Shown here one piece after another: positions 7,007-14,617 of a DNA stretch of 16,551 nucleotides. The notes under the pieces were generated by a model. The model was not told the DNA's origin. It worked only from the letters and a program-made list of their open reading frames with translations, and ran no database searches. The translations under genes were made by a program, and so were the position numbers. The first letter of the stretch is position 1; each line of letters starts with the position of its first letter. Source of the DNA: Alkalimonas cellulosilytica (GTDB lineage: Bacteria > Pseudomonadota > Gammaproteobacteria > Enterobacterales > Alteromonadaceae); NCBI RefSeq assembly GCF_036325985.1, contig NZ_JAUHLI010000031.1, positions 1 to 16,551 on the forward strand. Reading direction: 5' to 3'.

Positions 7007-7669
7007 TCAAAACATAAGGCTTAACCGAAGTCCTGCCCCCCATTGAGTACTACGCGCAAAGTCACCTTTTCGGTCCCGATCAAACCTGGATTCCGTTGGG
7101 TCATAAGGCCGGCGGCTTTCAAAAGAGTACATGGCACCATAGGCATCCAGGCGCAGTAAGGAACCGGAGCTCTGCCAGCTCAAGCCTGCCTGGGCATGCA
7201 AATCAAGACGCATGTCTTCTTCGCTATCCAACCACTGTAACCATTGCAGAGGATTAAAGCCAATCATGCCATAAGGGCTGATTGGCTGATTCATGTTTAA
7301 ACGCACCGTCATAAAGTACCGGGTTTTATCCGGCTGATCGGTGCCTGAACGTGGTAACCGCTGCCCCAGCACGCCAATTTCAGTAAAGAAGCCATCTGAG
7401 CGGTCTTGTACAGCCAAATAGCCACCCGGATGAAAAGTATCATCCAACGCATCAGCGCTCACCCCCACAACTCCATGAAAGCGTCGTTTCTTTTGGATAG
7501 GGCTGGCCCGATAACGTACATAGGGGGTAATGGCGTCCCGGGCGTGAAAGTCATATGCATCTTGAATCCGTGATGGCACGGACGAATGCGCATTGGTAGG
7601 GCCAGCAACAAGCGTCAGCGGCAGGCACAAGCAGCTACTCCAAACAAGTAATCGAAACAACACAGGCAT
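7007..7669 (-). CDS. Putative outer-membrane or periplasmic protein, family not recognised
   Basis: A 220-residue protein with a clear Sec signal: a short basic start (MPVLFR), a hydrophobic core at about 7-23, and a likely cleavage after TNA (about residue 27). The mature part alternates aromatic and polar residues in short stretches (TPYVRYRASP, GGYLAVQDRSD, YFMTVRLNMN, LRLDAYGAMYSFE) and ends in LRLSLMF. A C-terminal Phe preceded by alternating hydrophobics is the signature of outer-membrane beta-barrels recognised by BamA, so a small barrel is plausible. A longer reading from a GTG at 7705 exists, but the ATG at 7669 has a GGAAG 8 bases upstream and gives a standard signal peptide. It is 51 bases upstream of rnm on the same strand and divergent from trp. 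I do not recognise a family, and function is unknown. Confidence 0.72.
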   Translation of the reverse strand: MPVLFRLLVWSSCLCLPLTLVAGPTNAHSSVPSRIQDAYDFHARDAITPYVRYRASPIQKKRRFHGVVGVSADALDDTFHPGGYLAVQDRSDGFFTEIGVLGQRLPRSGTDQPDKTRYFMTVRLNMNQPISPYGMIGFNPLQWLQWLDSEEDMRLDLHAQAGLSWQSSGSLLRLDAYGAMYSFESRRPYDPTESRFDRDRKGDFARSTQWGAGLRLSLMF

Positions 7670-7677
7670 AACAACAG

Positions 7678-7682
7678 CTTCC
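7678..7682 (-). promoter_or_regulatory. Ribosome binding site favouring the start at 7669
   Basis: Minus-strand GGAAG followed by 8 bases and the ATG at 7669. The alternatives at 7684 (ATG) and 7705 (GTG) have T-rich upstream sequence or an overlapping purine run at impossible spacing. Confidence 0.55.
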
Positions 7683-7823
7683 ATACAATTGTAAAAAAAA
7701 TGCACCTTAATTGCTGTTTACTGAATGGAATCTGAACATGCCTTTAAAACATATTAGCCATCCAGACATTTATAGGTTTATAATGCTGGGCATACAGTGA
7801 ACCGTTTTTTTTCTGCAGAGCTC

Positions 7824-7852
7824 TTGACCTGAACTGAAAATCGCGGTTTGAT
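7824..7852 (+). promoter_or_regulatory. Probable trp operon promoter (sigma70-like)
   Basis: TTGACC (7824-7829, 5 of 6 to TTGACA), a 17-base spacer, then TTTGAT (7847-7852, 4 of 6 to TATAAT). Transcription would start near 7859, about 30 bases before the leader peptide start. A T-run lies just upstream of the -35. No sequence resembling the E. coli TrpR operator (CTAGTTAACTAG) overlaps it. A perfect TATAAT at 7779-7784 exists upstream, but it lacks a matching -35. Confidence 0.6.
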
Positions 7853-7863
7853 AGCACAAACGA

Positions 7864-7881
7864 TAATCAAGAACGTGATTA
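7864..7881 (+). promoter_or_regulatory. Small inverted repeat at the predicted trp transcript 5' end
   Basis: TAATC (7864-7868) and GATTA (7877-7881) are separated by 8 bases, just after the expected transcription start and just before the leader peptide. It could be half-sites for a regulator or a weak hairpin. Arms of 5 bp in AT-rich DNA are often chance. Confidence 0.25.
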
Positions 7882-7887
7882 AAGCTA

Positions 7888-7962
7888 ATGCAACTTCTCA
7901 ATGTTTGTTCATTCACTGCAATCAACTGGTGGTGGCACACTCCCAACGGGCGTGTGTTGTAG
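7888..7962 (+). CDS. trpL: trp operon leader peptide with three tandem Trp codons
   Basis: A 24-codon open frame from ATG 7888 to TAG 7960-7962, too short for ordinary gene calling. Codons 14-16 (7927-7935) are TGG TGG TGG, giving the core INWWWH. Three consecutive Trp codons in so short a peptide, placed between a promoter and an intrinsic terminator upstream of trpE, are the defining arrangement of a ribosome-mediated attenuation leader. When charged tRNA-Trp is scarce the ribosome should stall on these codons and release the downstream antiterminator. The Shine-Dalgarno sequence is weak (AAAG, 3 bases from the ATG), so translation may be modest. The peptide itself probably has no further function. 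Confidence 0.9.
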   Translation: MQLLNVCSFTAINWWWHTPNGRVL

Positions 7963-7995
7963 GCGTTGTTTTAGCTTTAATAACCTGAGCCCGTT
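7936..7995 (+). promoter_or_regulatory. trp attenuator: pause hairpin and antiterminator pairings
   Basis: Two mutually exclusive structures can be drawn. The pause or protector hairpin (1:2) pairs CACAC (7936-7940) with GTGTG (7952-7956) and CCC (7942-7944) with GGG (7948-7950) around an AAC loop. The antiterminator (2:3) pairs AACGGGC (7945-7951) with GCCCGTT (7989-7995), 7 bp. The latter uses the 5' arm of the terminator stem, so 2:3 and the terminator cannot coexist. The CACAC arm begins directly after the third Trp codon, so a ribosome stalled there would block 1:2 and favour 2:3. All pairings are read from the sequence; the regulatory outcome is inferred from the enteric trp paradigm. 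Confidence 0.8.
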
Positions 7996-8017
7996 TCGAT
8001 GAAACGGGCTTTTTTTT
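7988..8017 (+). terminator. trp attenuator terminator (3:4 hairpin)
   Basis: AGCCCGTTTC (7988-7997) pairs perfectly with GAAACGGGCT (8001-8010) over a GAT loop, giving a 10-bp stem. A run of eight T residues (8010-8017) follows. It lies 26 bases after the leader stop codon and 37 bases before the trpE start, so it would stop transcription before the structural genes when tryptophan is plentiful. Confidence 0.93.
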
Positions 8018-8054
8018 GCTTTAAATTCAGAGTGCTTCACAAGCAGAGAGTATT

Positions 8055-9641
8055 ATGATTTTCAGTCACATCACAGAACAAGCCGGAGAAGTCGCCAGTA
8101 TCGCCATGGCGATCGACTACCAACAGGATCCGTTGGCCTGTTACCAGCAACTGGCAGCCGTCAATCCATGCTCTTTGTTGCTTGAGTCGGCTGAAATCGA
8201 CAGCAAAGATAACCTGAAGAGCTTATTGCTGATTGATGCAGCCCTTCGCATCGAGTGCAATGCTGACACCGTGCTGATTGAAGCACTCAGTGCCAATGGC
8301 GTCACCCTGCTGCCCTTTTTAGCCGACAAGTTGCAAGCTGAAGCCGAAGTGAGCCTACTGCCAGAACAGTTGACCGTGCGCTACACCAAAGCGGATCCGC
8401 TGCTGGATGAAGTGAGCCGCTTGCAGGTTGCCAATCCTTTTAGTGTGCTGCGCTGCATTCAGTCGCAACTAAACAATCAGAGTGACGAGCAGTTCGCGAT
8501 TTTCTTAGGCGGCGCCATTGGCTATGACATGATTGCGACGGTTGAACAATTGCCGGAAGTAGCAGCTGGTGATAATCAATGCCCCGACTACTTGTTTTAT
8601 CTGGCCGAAACCTTGCTGGTCACCGATCATCAGGCCCGTAGCAGCAAGCTAATCGGCAATGTGTTTTGCGGTGAGCAAGCCGCGGCCAACTGCTTTGCCA
8701 TTGGTAAGCGTCTGGAGCAACTTAAGCAACTGACCCAACAACAGCAGCCTTTTGAGCGCGCAGTATCGGCAGCTGGCGCAGGCGAGGTGCAAGTTGATAT
8801 CAGTGATGATGCCTTTAAAGCCGAAGTGACACGGTTAAAGCAGCATATTGTCTGTGGTGATATTTTCCAGGTGGTGCCTTCACGTTGCTTTCAACTGCCT
8901 TGCCCTGAGCCCTTAGCCGCTTATGCCCGGCTGAAACAGCTAAACCCAAGTCCTTATATGTTTTACCTGCAGGATCGGACCTTTACCCTGTTTGGCGCCT
9001 CGCCCGAGTCGGCGCTTAAATTCGATGCCAGCAATCGGCAGGTAGAGATTTATCCGATTGCCGGCACCCGCCGTCGTGGTTTTCATACCGATGGCAGCAT
9101 CGATGCCGATCTGGATAGCCGCATTGAGCTGGAACTGCGACAGGATGAAAAAGAAAAAGCCGAGCACCTGATGCTGGTGGATTTAGCCCGTAACGATGTC
9201 GCCCGCATTTCGGTCCCTGGCACACGCTATGTCAAAGAACTGCTAAAAGTAGATCGGTACTCTTACGTTATGCACCTGGTTTCCCGCGTCATTGGTACGC
9301 TGAAACCAGAGCTGGATGCATTGCATGCCTATCAGGCATGCATGAACATGGGCACTTTGGTGGGAGCGCCGAAAGTCAAAGCCGCAGAACTGATTCGATT
9401 GGTGGAACAAAAACGCCGAGGCAGTTATGGCGGTGCTGTCGGCTACTTAAGTGGCGATGGCAGCTTTGACAGTTGCATTGTGATCCGCTCTGCCTACGTG
9501 CAGGATGGGATGGCCTCCATCCAGGCTGGTGCAGGTGTGGTGTTCGACTCCGATCCGCAGGCCGAAGCCGACGAAACCCGCAATAAAGCTCAGGCAGTGA
9601 TCCGCGCCATTCAAACAGCCGCTCAGCAGGAGGCGCTATGA
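8055..9641 (+). CDS. trpE: Anthranilate synthase component I
   Basis: A 528-residue chorismate-utilising enzyme that, with TrpG-supplied ammonia, converts chorismate to anthranilate, the committed step of tryptophan synthesis. The N-terminal regulatory part has the tryptophan-feedback motif LLLES (41-45), and NPSPYMF (297-303) is the second part of that allosteric site. Both are intact, so the enzyme should be feedback-inhibited. The chorismate-binding domain (about 252-516) shows GASPES (314-319), PIAGTRRRG (334-342), EHLMLVDLARND (370-381) and GAGVVFDSDP. Length is near the E. coli protein (520). AGAGAG lies just upstream of the ATG at 8055. The stop overlaps the trpG start in an ATGA. Confidence 0.98.
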   Translation: MIFSHITEQAGEVASIAMAIDYQQDPLACYQQLAAVNPCSLLLESAEIDSKDNLKSLLLIDAALRIECNADTVLIEALSANGVTLLPFLADKLQAEAEVSLLPEQLTVRYTKADPLLDEVSRLQVANPFSVLRCIQSQLNNQSDEQFAIFLGGAIGYDMIATVEQLPEVAAGDNQCPDYLFYLAETLLVTDHQARSSKLIGNVFCGEQAAANCFAIGKRLEQLKQLTQQQQPFERAVSAAGAGEVQVDISDDAFKAEVTRLKQHIVCGDIFQVVPSRCFQLPCPEPLAAYARLKQLNPSPYMFYLQDRTFTLFGASPESALKFDASNRQVEIYPIAGTRRRGFHTDGSIDADLDSRIELELRQDEKEKAEHLMLVDLARNDVARISVPGTRYVKELLKVDRYSYVMHLVSRVIGTLKPELDALHAYQACMNMGTLVGAPKVKAAELIRLVEQKRRGSYGGAVGYLSGDGSFDSCIVIRSAYVQDGMASIQAGAGVVFDSDPQAEADETRNKAQAVIRAIQTAAQQEAL

Positions 9642-10231
9642 CCACCTTGTATATGCTCGATAATATCGACTCCTTTACCTACAATCTGGTGGATGAGTTT
9701 GAACAACTGGGCTATCAGCTGAAACTGTACCGCAATACCGTACCGGCTGATTTTATTATGCAGCAACTAAACCGTGAGACAGGCCCTACTGCCCTGGTGC
9801 TCTCTCCCGGGCCGGGTGCGCCTGAGCACGCCGGCTGCATGCCAGAGTTGATCCGTCAGGCCGCAGGTAAGGTGCCTTTGCTTGGCATTTGCCTGGGTCA
9901 TCAGGCGCTGGTGGAGCATTTTGGTGGCGTGGTGGGTCAGGCTGGCGAAACCGTGCACGGCAAAACCTCCGCCATTGCACTGACTGAGCATCCGGTCTTT
10001 GCCGGTCTGCCACAACCCTTTCCGGTAGCACGCTATCACTCGTTGATTGCCACTACAGTACCGGAGTCTTTGCAGGTGATCGCCCACTTTAACGGCATAC
10101 CGATGGCCATCGCGCATCGTAGCCTGCCAATCCTCGGTTTTCAGTTTCATCCCGAGTCCATCCTGACCACACTTGGCAAGCCCTTGCTAAAACAGAGTCT
10201 GGATTATTTGATGTCAAGGAGCCCTTCATGA
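9638..10231 (+). CDS. trpG: Anthranilate synthase component II (glutamine amidotransferase)
   Basis: A 197-residue class I glutamine amidotransferase that releases ammonia from glutamine for TrpE. The triad is complete: Cys85 in GICLGHQ, and His171 and Glu173 in FHPES. The oxyanion-strand motif SPGPGAP is at 56-62. Unlike E. coli, where this domain is fused to TrpD, it is a separate gene. A role shared with PabA for folate synthesis is possible, since the two are close homologues, but the operon position between trpE and trpD supports TrpG. AGGAGG lies 4 bases before the ATG, and the ATG overlaps the trpE stop. The stop overlaps the trpD start in an ATGA. Confidence 0.96.
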   Translation: MTTLYMLDNIDSFTYNLVDEFEQLGYQLKLYRNTVPADFIMQQLNRETGPTALVLSPGPGAPEHAGCMPELIRQAAGKVPLLGICLGHQALVEHFGGVVGQAGETVHGKTSAIALTEHPVFAGLPQPFPVARYHSLIATTVPESLQVIAHFNGIPMAIAHRSLPILGFQFHPESILTTLGKPLLKQSLDYLMSRSPS

Positions 10232-11238
10232 TTGCAGAACTGGTGCAAAAGCGCCTGAATGGCGGCAATTTCAGCCAACAAGAAGCTCAGCAATTTTTTT
10301 CAGCCGTAGTGGCAGGTGAAGTAGATCCGATAGACCTAACTGCTGTGCTGGTTGCCGGTAAACTGCAAGGCATTCAGGCCGAAGAAGTGGCCGGAGCGGC
10401 GCAGGCCCTGCGTGCTGCCGCCACGCCTTTCCCGGTACAGGCACACAACAGCATCGATTGCTGTGGTACCGGCGGTGATGGCAGCAATACCATCAATATT
10501 TCCACCACATCCGCGATCGTTGCCGCCGCTGCCGGGCTTTCGGTGGCCAAACATGGCAATCGCAGTGTTTCCAGCAAGTCCGGCTCGGCCGATTTGCTGG
10601 AAAGCCTGGGTGTGAATATTCAGCTTTCGCCCGAACAGGCAGCCCACAGCCTGCAGCAGGCTGGTTGCGCATTTTTATTCGCTCCCCTCTACCATGCTGG
10701 GATCCGACATGCGATGCCTGTACGTCAACAACTGAAAACCCGCACTCTGTTTAATGTGCTGGGGCCACTGTTAAACCCTGCGGCGCCGGGTTTTCAATTG
10801 CTTGGCGTCTATGATCCGGCCTTGGGGCCTGTAATGGCACAGGCACTGGAACAATTGGATGTCCGTACAGCCTGGGTGGTGCATGGCAGTGGTTGCGACG
10901 AAATTGCCTTGCATGGGCCCACCGAGGTCACTGAGCTGCATAATGGCGTTATCCGCCAGTTTACACTGACACCCGCCGACTTTGGTTTACCAGAGCGGTC
11001 ATTGCAGGAACTGGCCGGAGGCAGCCCCACAGAAAATGCTGCTGCCAGTCTGGCCATACTGCAGGGCAAGGGTCTGCCGGCGCATCAGGATGCCATTGCC
11101 GCCAATGTCGCTGCCATGATGGCGATTACCGGGATGAACGCTGATCTTAAAGACAACGTCGCCCATATAAAGCAGCTGCTTAGCACCGACCAGGGCTACC
11201 GCACCCTGCAATTGATGAAGGAAGCGTCCCATGGCTGA
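10228..11238 (+). CDS. trpD: Anthranilate phosphoribosyltransferase
   Basis: A 336-residue stand-alone TrpD that transfers phosphoribosyl from PRPP to anthranilate. The PRPP/Mg site GTGGDG is at residues 80-85, followed by the conserved NISTTSA (89-95) and the anthranilate-binding KHGNRSVSSKSGSAD (108-122). The C-terminal PENAA-like motif appears as PTENAA. Length matches single-domain members of the family. An AAGGAG lies 6 bases before the start inside the end of trpG. It overlaps trpG by 4 bases and the next gene by 8 bases, so all three are likely to be translated in a coupled manner. Confidence 0.97.
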   Translation: MIAELVQKRLNGGNFSQQEAQQFFSAVVAGEVDPIDLTAVLVAGKLQGIQAEEVAGAAQALRAAATPFPVQAHNSIDCCGTGGDGSNTINISTTSAIVAAAAGLSVAKHGNRSVSSKSGSADLLESLGVNIQLSPEQAAHSLQQAGCAFLFAPLYHAGIRHAMPVRQQLKTRTLFNVLGPLLNPAAPGFQLLGVYDPALGPVMAQALEQLDVRTAWVVHGSGCDEIALHGPTEVTELHNGVIRQFTLTPADFGLPERSLQELAGGSPTENAAASLAILQGKGLPAHQDAIAANVAAMMAITGMNADLKDNVAHIKQLLSTDQGYRTLQLMKEASHG

Positions 11239-12616
11239 TATTTTAAAGAAAATCATTGATTACAAACGGCAGGAAGTAGCCCACTTGAAAGCCGAGCGCC
11301 CGTTGGAGAGTTTTTTAGCCCAGGTCAAACCAAGTAATCGCAACTTCCTGGCAGCGCTGCAACAAGCCGGGCCTCGCTTTATTTTAGAGTGCAAAAAGGC
11401 TTCCCCTTCCAAAGGGTTGATTCGGCCACACTTTGATTTGGATGAACTGGCAGAGGTGTATGGCCAGTACGCCGATTGCATCTCGGTGCTGACCGATGCC
11501 GAGTTTTTCCAGGGCAGCTACGATAACCTGAGTCAAATCCGTGCACAGGTCGACCAACCCTTGCTGCACAAAGACTTTATTATCGATAGCTATCAGATTT
11601 ATCTTGGCCGCTTAAGTGGCGCCGATGCTGTGTTGCTGATGCTGTCAGTACTCACCGATGATGAATACCTGGAGCTGCACCAGGTAGCCGATGCGCTTGC
11701 CATGACGGTATTAACCGAAGTCAGTAACGAAGAAGAAACCAAACGGGCCGTGCAGCTTGGCGCTAAATTGATTGGTATCAATAACCGTGATTTACGCGAT
11801 TTATCCACCGATCTCAATACCAGCTTCAGGCTCAGCAAACTGCTACCAGCCGATGTCACTCTAGTATCAGAGTCAGGCATTTACACCAATCAACAGGTAC
11901 GCCAGCTAAGCCAGGTCGCCGATGCCTTTTTGGTTGGCAGCTCTTTAATGGCACAAGCCGATCTGGCTCTGGCCTGCAAGCGCCTGACCCGGGGTGAGCA
12001 TAAAGTCTGTGGCCTGACCCGGCCGGAAGATGTGCTGGCAGTGCAGCAAGCCGGTGCCTGTTATGCTGGCTTGATTTTTTACAGCAAATCACCGAGGGCA
12101 GTGACGCTTGCTCAGGCCAAAGCCCTGGTCGAAACCGCACCTCTGCAATTTGTTGGTGTCTTTGTCAATGAAAGCGAGCAGCAGGTGGCCAGCATCGCTG
12201 CCGAGTTGTCACTGGCAGCGGTGCAGCTACACGGCGATGAAGACGATGCCTACCTGGAGCGCCTGCGGCCCCTGCTGCCAGCCGGAACCGAAATCTGGCG
12301 CGCTTACCGCATAGCCGATAGCTTGCCCAACTTTACCAACCAAGCCGATCGCCTGTTGCTCGATACCTACCAGCCCGGAGTTGCCGGCGGTACTGGTGAG
12401 CGTTTTAACTGGCAATTGCTAAGCAAGCTGCAAAGCAAAGTGCCTGTGATGCTGGCAGGTGGCTTAACCCCTAACAACATTTCGGATGCACTGGCCTTGC
12501 CGGTTGCCGGGCTGGATATCAACTCCGGCATTGAGCAAGCACCTGGCATCAAAGATCACGACCTATTATTGACTGCTTTTAACCGGATCAGAGAGTTTTC
12601 TTATGACAAAGCGTAG
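11231..12616 (+). CDS. trpCF: Bifunctional indole-3-glycerol phosphate synthase / phosphoribosylanthranilate isomerase
   Basis: A 461-residue fusion of two TIM barrels, as in E. coli. Residues 1 to about 255 are IGPS (TrpC), which closes the indole ring. ECKKASPSKG holds Glu53 and Lys55, with Lys114 in LLHKDF, Glu163 in TEVS, Asn184 in GINNRDL, and SESG (213-216). Residues from about 257 on are PRAI (TrpF), which performs the Amadori rearrangement. Its catalytic Cys260 is in KVCGL and Asp378 in LLLDT, with the VGVFVN and QLHGDE strands between. TrpF acts before TrpC in the pathway although it is C-terminal. The start overlaps trpD by 8 bases, and the end overlaps trpB by 14 bases. Confidence 0.97.
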   Translation: MADILKKIIDYKRQEVAHLKAERPLESFLAQVKPSNRNFLAALQQAGPRFILECKKASPSKGLIRPHFDLDELAEVYGQYADCISVLTDAEFFQGSYDNLSQIRAQVDQPLLHKDFIIDSYQIYLGRLSGADAVLLMLSVLTDDEYLELHQVADALAMTVLTEVSNEEETKRAVQLGAKLIGINNRDLRDLSTDLNTSFRLSKLLPADVTLVSESGIYTNQQVRQLSQVADAFLVGSSLMAQADLALACKRLTRGEHKVCGLTRPEDVLAVQQAGACYAGLIFYSKSPRAVTLAQAKALVETAPLQFVGVFVNESEQQVASIAAELSLAAVQLHGDEDDAYLERLRPLLPAGTEIWRAYRIADSLPNFTNQADRLLLDTYQPGVAGGTGERFNWQLLSKLQSKVPVMLAGGLTPNNISDALALPVAGLDINSGIEQAPGIKDHDLLLTAFNRIREFSYDKA

Positions 12617-13808
12617 TTTATCCGCCTATTTTGGCGATTATGGCGGCATGTTTGTCCCAGAGTTACTGGTACCCGCCTTAAAGCAATTGGAGCAGGCTTT
12701 TATCGATGCTCAGGATGATCCTGAGTTTCATGCCGAGTTCCAGCATCTTCTCACCAGCTATGCCGGCCGGCCCACACCGCTAACACTGTGCCGCAACATA
12801 TCTCCCAACCCCAAGGTTAAAATTTACTTAAAGCGTGAAGACTTACTGCACGGCGGTGCGCATAAAACCAATCAGGTATTGGGTCAGGCACTGCTTGCCA
12901 AGCGGATGGGAAAACACGATATCATTGCCGAAACAGGTGCCGGCCAACATGGCGTAGCTACCGCCCTGGCCTGTGCATTACTTGGCTTAAAATGTCGCAT
13001 TTACATGGGCGCGAAAGACATCGAGCGGCAGCAACCCAATGTGTTTCGTATGAAGTTGATGGGCGCTACCGTGATCCCCGTCACCGCAGGCTCTGGCACC
13101 TTAAAAGATGCTGTGAATGAAGCCATGCGCGACTGGTCTGCAACCTATGAGGAAAGCCATTACCTGCTCGGCACCGCTGCAGGTCCTCACCCCTTCCCAA
13201 CCATAGTACGTGAATTCCAGCGCATGATTGGTGAAGAAGCCAAGCAGCAGATCCTATCTGAAGAAGGACGATTGCCGGATGCAGTGATCGCCTGCGTCGG
13301 TGGTGGCTCCAATGCCATCGGCATGTTCGCCGATTTTATTGACGAGCCATCGGTGCAACTGATTGGTGTTGAGCCCGGCGGGATGGGCATTGATACCCAC
13401 CAACACGGCGCTGCGCTCAGTACTGGCAGTTACGGCATTTTGCACGGTGCCTACACCGCTATTATGCAAACAGCTGATGGCCAGATTGAAGAGTCCTACT
13501 CTGTTTCTGCCGGCCTCGATTACCCGGCGGTTGGGCCGCAACATACCCACCTGCAGCAATCCGGTCGGGCCAGCTATGTCGCCATCAACGATGACGAGGC
13601 ACTGGCTGCCTTTCAGGCTCTGGCCAGACACGAAGGCATTATCCCGGCCCTGGAAAGCTCGCATGCACTGGCCTATGCCCTGAAGCTGGCTCAACAATCC
13701 GATAAAGAGCAAATCCTGCTGGTCAATTTATCCGGCCGGGGCGATAAGGACTTAACGCATGTGCATAGCATTTTAACTGCGCAAAGCGCACAGGAGGAAC
13801 AGGCATGA
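12603..13808 (+). CDS. trpB: Tryptophan synthase beta chain
   Basis: A 401-residue PLP enzyme that condenses indole with serine. The Schiff-base lysine is Lys88 in HGGAHKTNQ, and the catalytic glutamate is Glu110 in AETGAGQHG. The phosphate-binding loop is CVGGGSNA, and the C-terminal SGRGDKD caps the cofactor. Length is close to enterobacterial TrpB (397). It is the catalytic TrpB1 type expected beside TrpA, with the COMM region intact. The ATG lies 14 bases inside the end of trpCF, with AGAGAG 7 bases before it. The stop overlaps trpA in an ATGA, fitting equimolar alpha2beta2 assembly. Confidence 0.98.
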   Translation: MTKRSLSAYFGDYGGMFVPELLVPALKQLEQAFIDAQDDPEFHAEFQHLLTSYAGRPTPLTLCRNISPNPKVKIYLKREDLLHGGAHKTNQVLGQALLAKRMGKHDIIAETGAGQHGVATALACALLGLKCRIYMGAKDIERQQPNVFRMKLMGATVIPVTAGSGTLKDAVNEAMRDWSATYEESHYLLGTAAGPHPFPTIVREFQRMIGEEAKQQILSEEGRLPDAVIACVGGGSNAIGMFADFIDEPSVQLIGVEPGGMGIDTHQHGAALSTGSYGILHGAYTAIMQTADGQIEESYSVSAGLDYPAVGPQHTHLQQSGRASYVAINDDEALAAFQALARHEGIIPALESSHALAYALKLAQQSDKEQILLVNLSGRGDKDLTHVHSILTAQSAQEEQA

Positions 13809-14611
13809 GCCGTTATCAGCAGATGTTTAATCGCCTGGAGCAGCAACAACAAGGCGCCTTTGTTCCTTTTGTTACCATCGGGGATCCGAACCTTGAGCTG
13901 TCGTATCAGATCATTGAAGCCCTGATCGATGGTGGCGCTGATGCGCTGGAGCTGGGCATTCCATTTTCTGATCCGGTGGCCGATGGTCCCACCATTCAGG
14001 GTGCGAATATCCGTGCTTTAGCCGCAGGGGTCACCCCAGGCGGTGCGCTGGGACTGATCAGTCAGCTGCGCGCCAAATATCCAGACTTACCTATTGGCCT
14101 TCTGCTCTACAGCAACCTGGTGATGGCCAGGGGAATTGATGCCTTTTACCAACAGGCAGCCGCTGCCGGCGTTGATTCGGTGCTGATTGCCGATGTGCCG
14201 CTGCATGAGAGCAAACGCTTTCGCCAGGCCGCCATGCAGCATGGGGTAGCACCCATTTTTATTGTGCCGCCAAACTGCGATGATGACAGCCTGCGTCAGG
14301 TGGCGTCGTACGGCCGTGGTTATACCTACCTGCTAAGCCGGGCCGGCGTTACAGGTACTGAAACCAAAGCAGCAGCACCTGCCCATCACCTGATTGAGAA
14401 ACTGGCCGAATACCATGCAGCGCCCACCTTACTCGGCTTTGGCATCTCAGCACCAGAGCATGTGAAAGATGCGCTGGATAGTGGCGCCGCAGGGGCTATT
14501 TCAGGTTCAGCCATTGTGCAGCGGATTGAAAAGCTGCAACACCAGCCAGAAGAACTGTTGCAAGAGCTCACCGCTTTCGTCCGGCAGATGAAAGCGGCTA
14601 CGCAGCGTTAA
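13805..14611 (+). CDS. trpA: Tryptophan synthase alpha chain
   Basis: A 268-residue TIM-barrel enzyme, the same length as E. coli TrpA, that cleaves indole-3-glycerol phosphate and channels indole to TrpB. The catalytic residues are in place: Glu49 in ALELGIPFSDP and Asp60 in VADGPTIQ. The beta-contacting loop 2 (PFSDPVADGPTIQ) and loop 6 (SRAGVTG) are conserved, as is the phosphate-binding GFGIS and SGSAIV. AGGAGG lies 7 bases before the ATG. It is the last gene of the operon. Only 6 bases separate its TAA from the stop of the convergent serine hydrolase, and no U-tract terminator follows. Confidence 0.98.
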   Translation: MSRYQQMFNRLEQQQQGAFVPFVTIGDPNLELSYQIIEALIDGGADALELGIPFSDPVADGPTIQGANIRALAAGVTPGGALGLISQLRAKYPDLPIGLLLYSNLVMARGIDAFYQQAAAAGVDSVLIADVPLHESKRFRQAAMQHGVAPIFIVPPNCDDDSLRQVASYGRGYTYLLSRAGVTGTETKAAAPAHHLIEKLAEYHAAPTLLGFGISAPEHVKDALDSGAAGAISGSAIVQRIEKLQHQPEELLQELTAFVRQMKAATQR

Positions 14612-14617
14612 CTTAGC

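Noticed and set aside
7779..7784. Perfect TATAAT as the trp -10 box
   Set aside because: No acceptable -35 at 16-18 bases upstream, and it is over 100 bases from the leader peptide; the TTGACC-17-TTTGAT pair downstream fits better.
13254..13712. 152-codon minus-strand frame inside trpB
   Set aside because: Antisense shadow of trpB; no start signals or recognisable domain.
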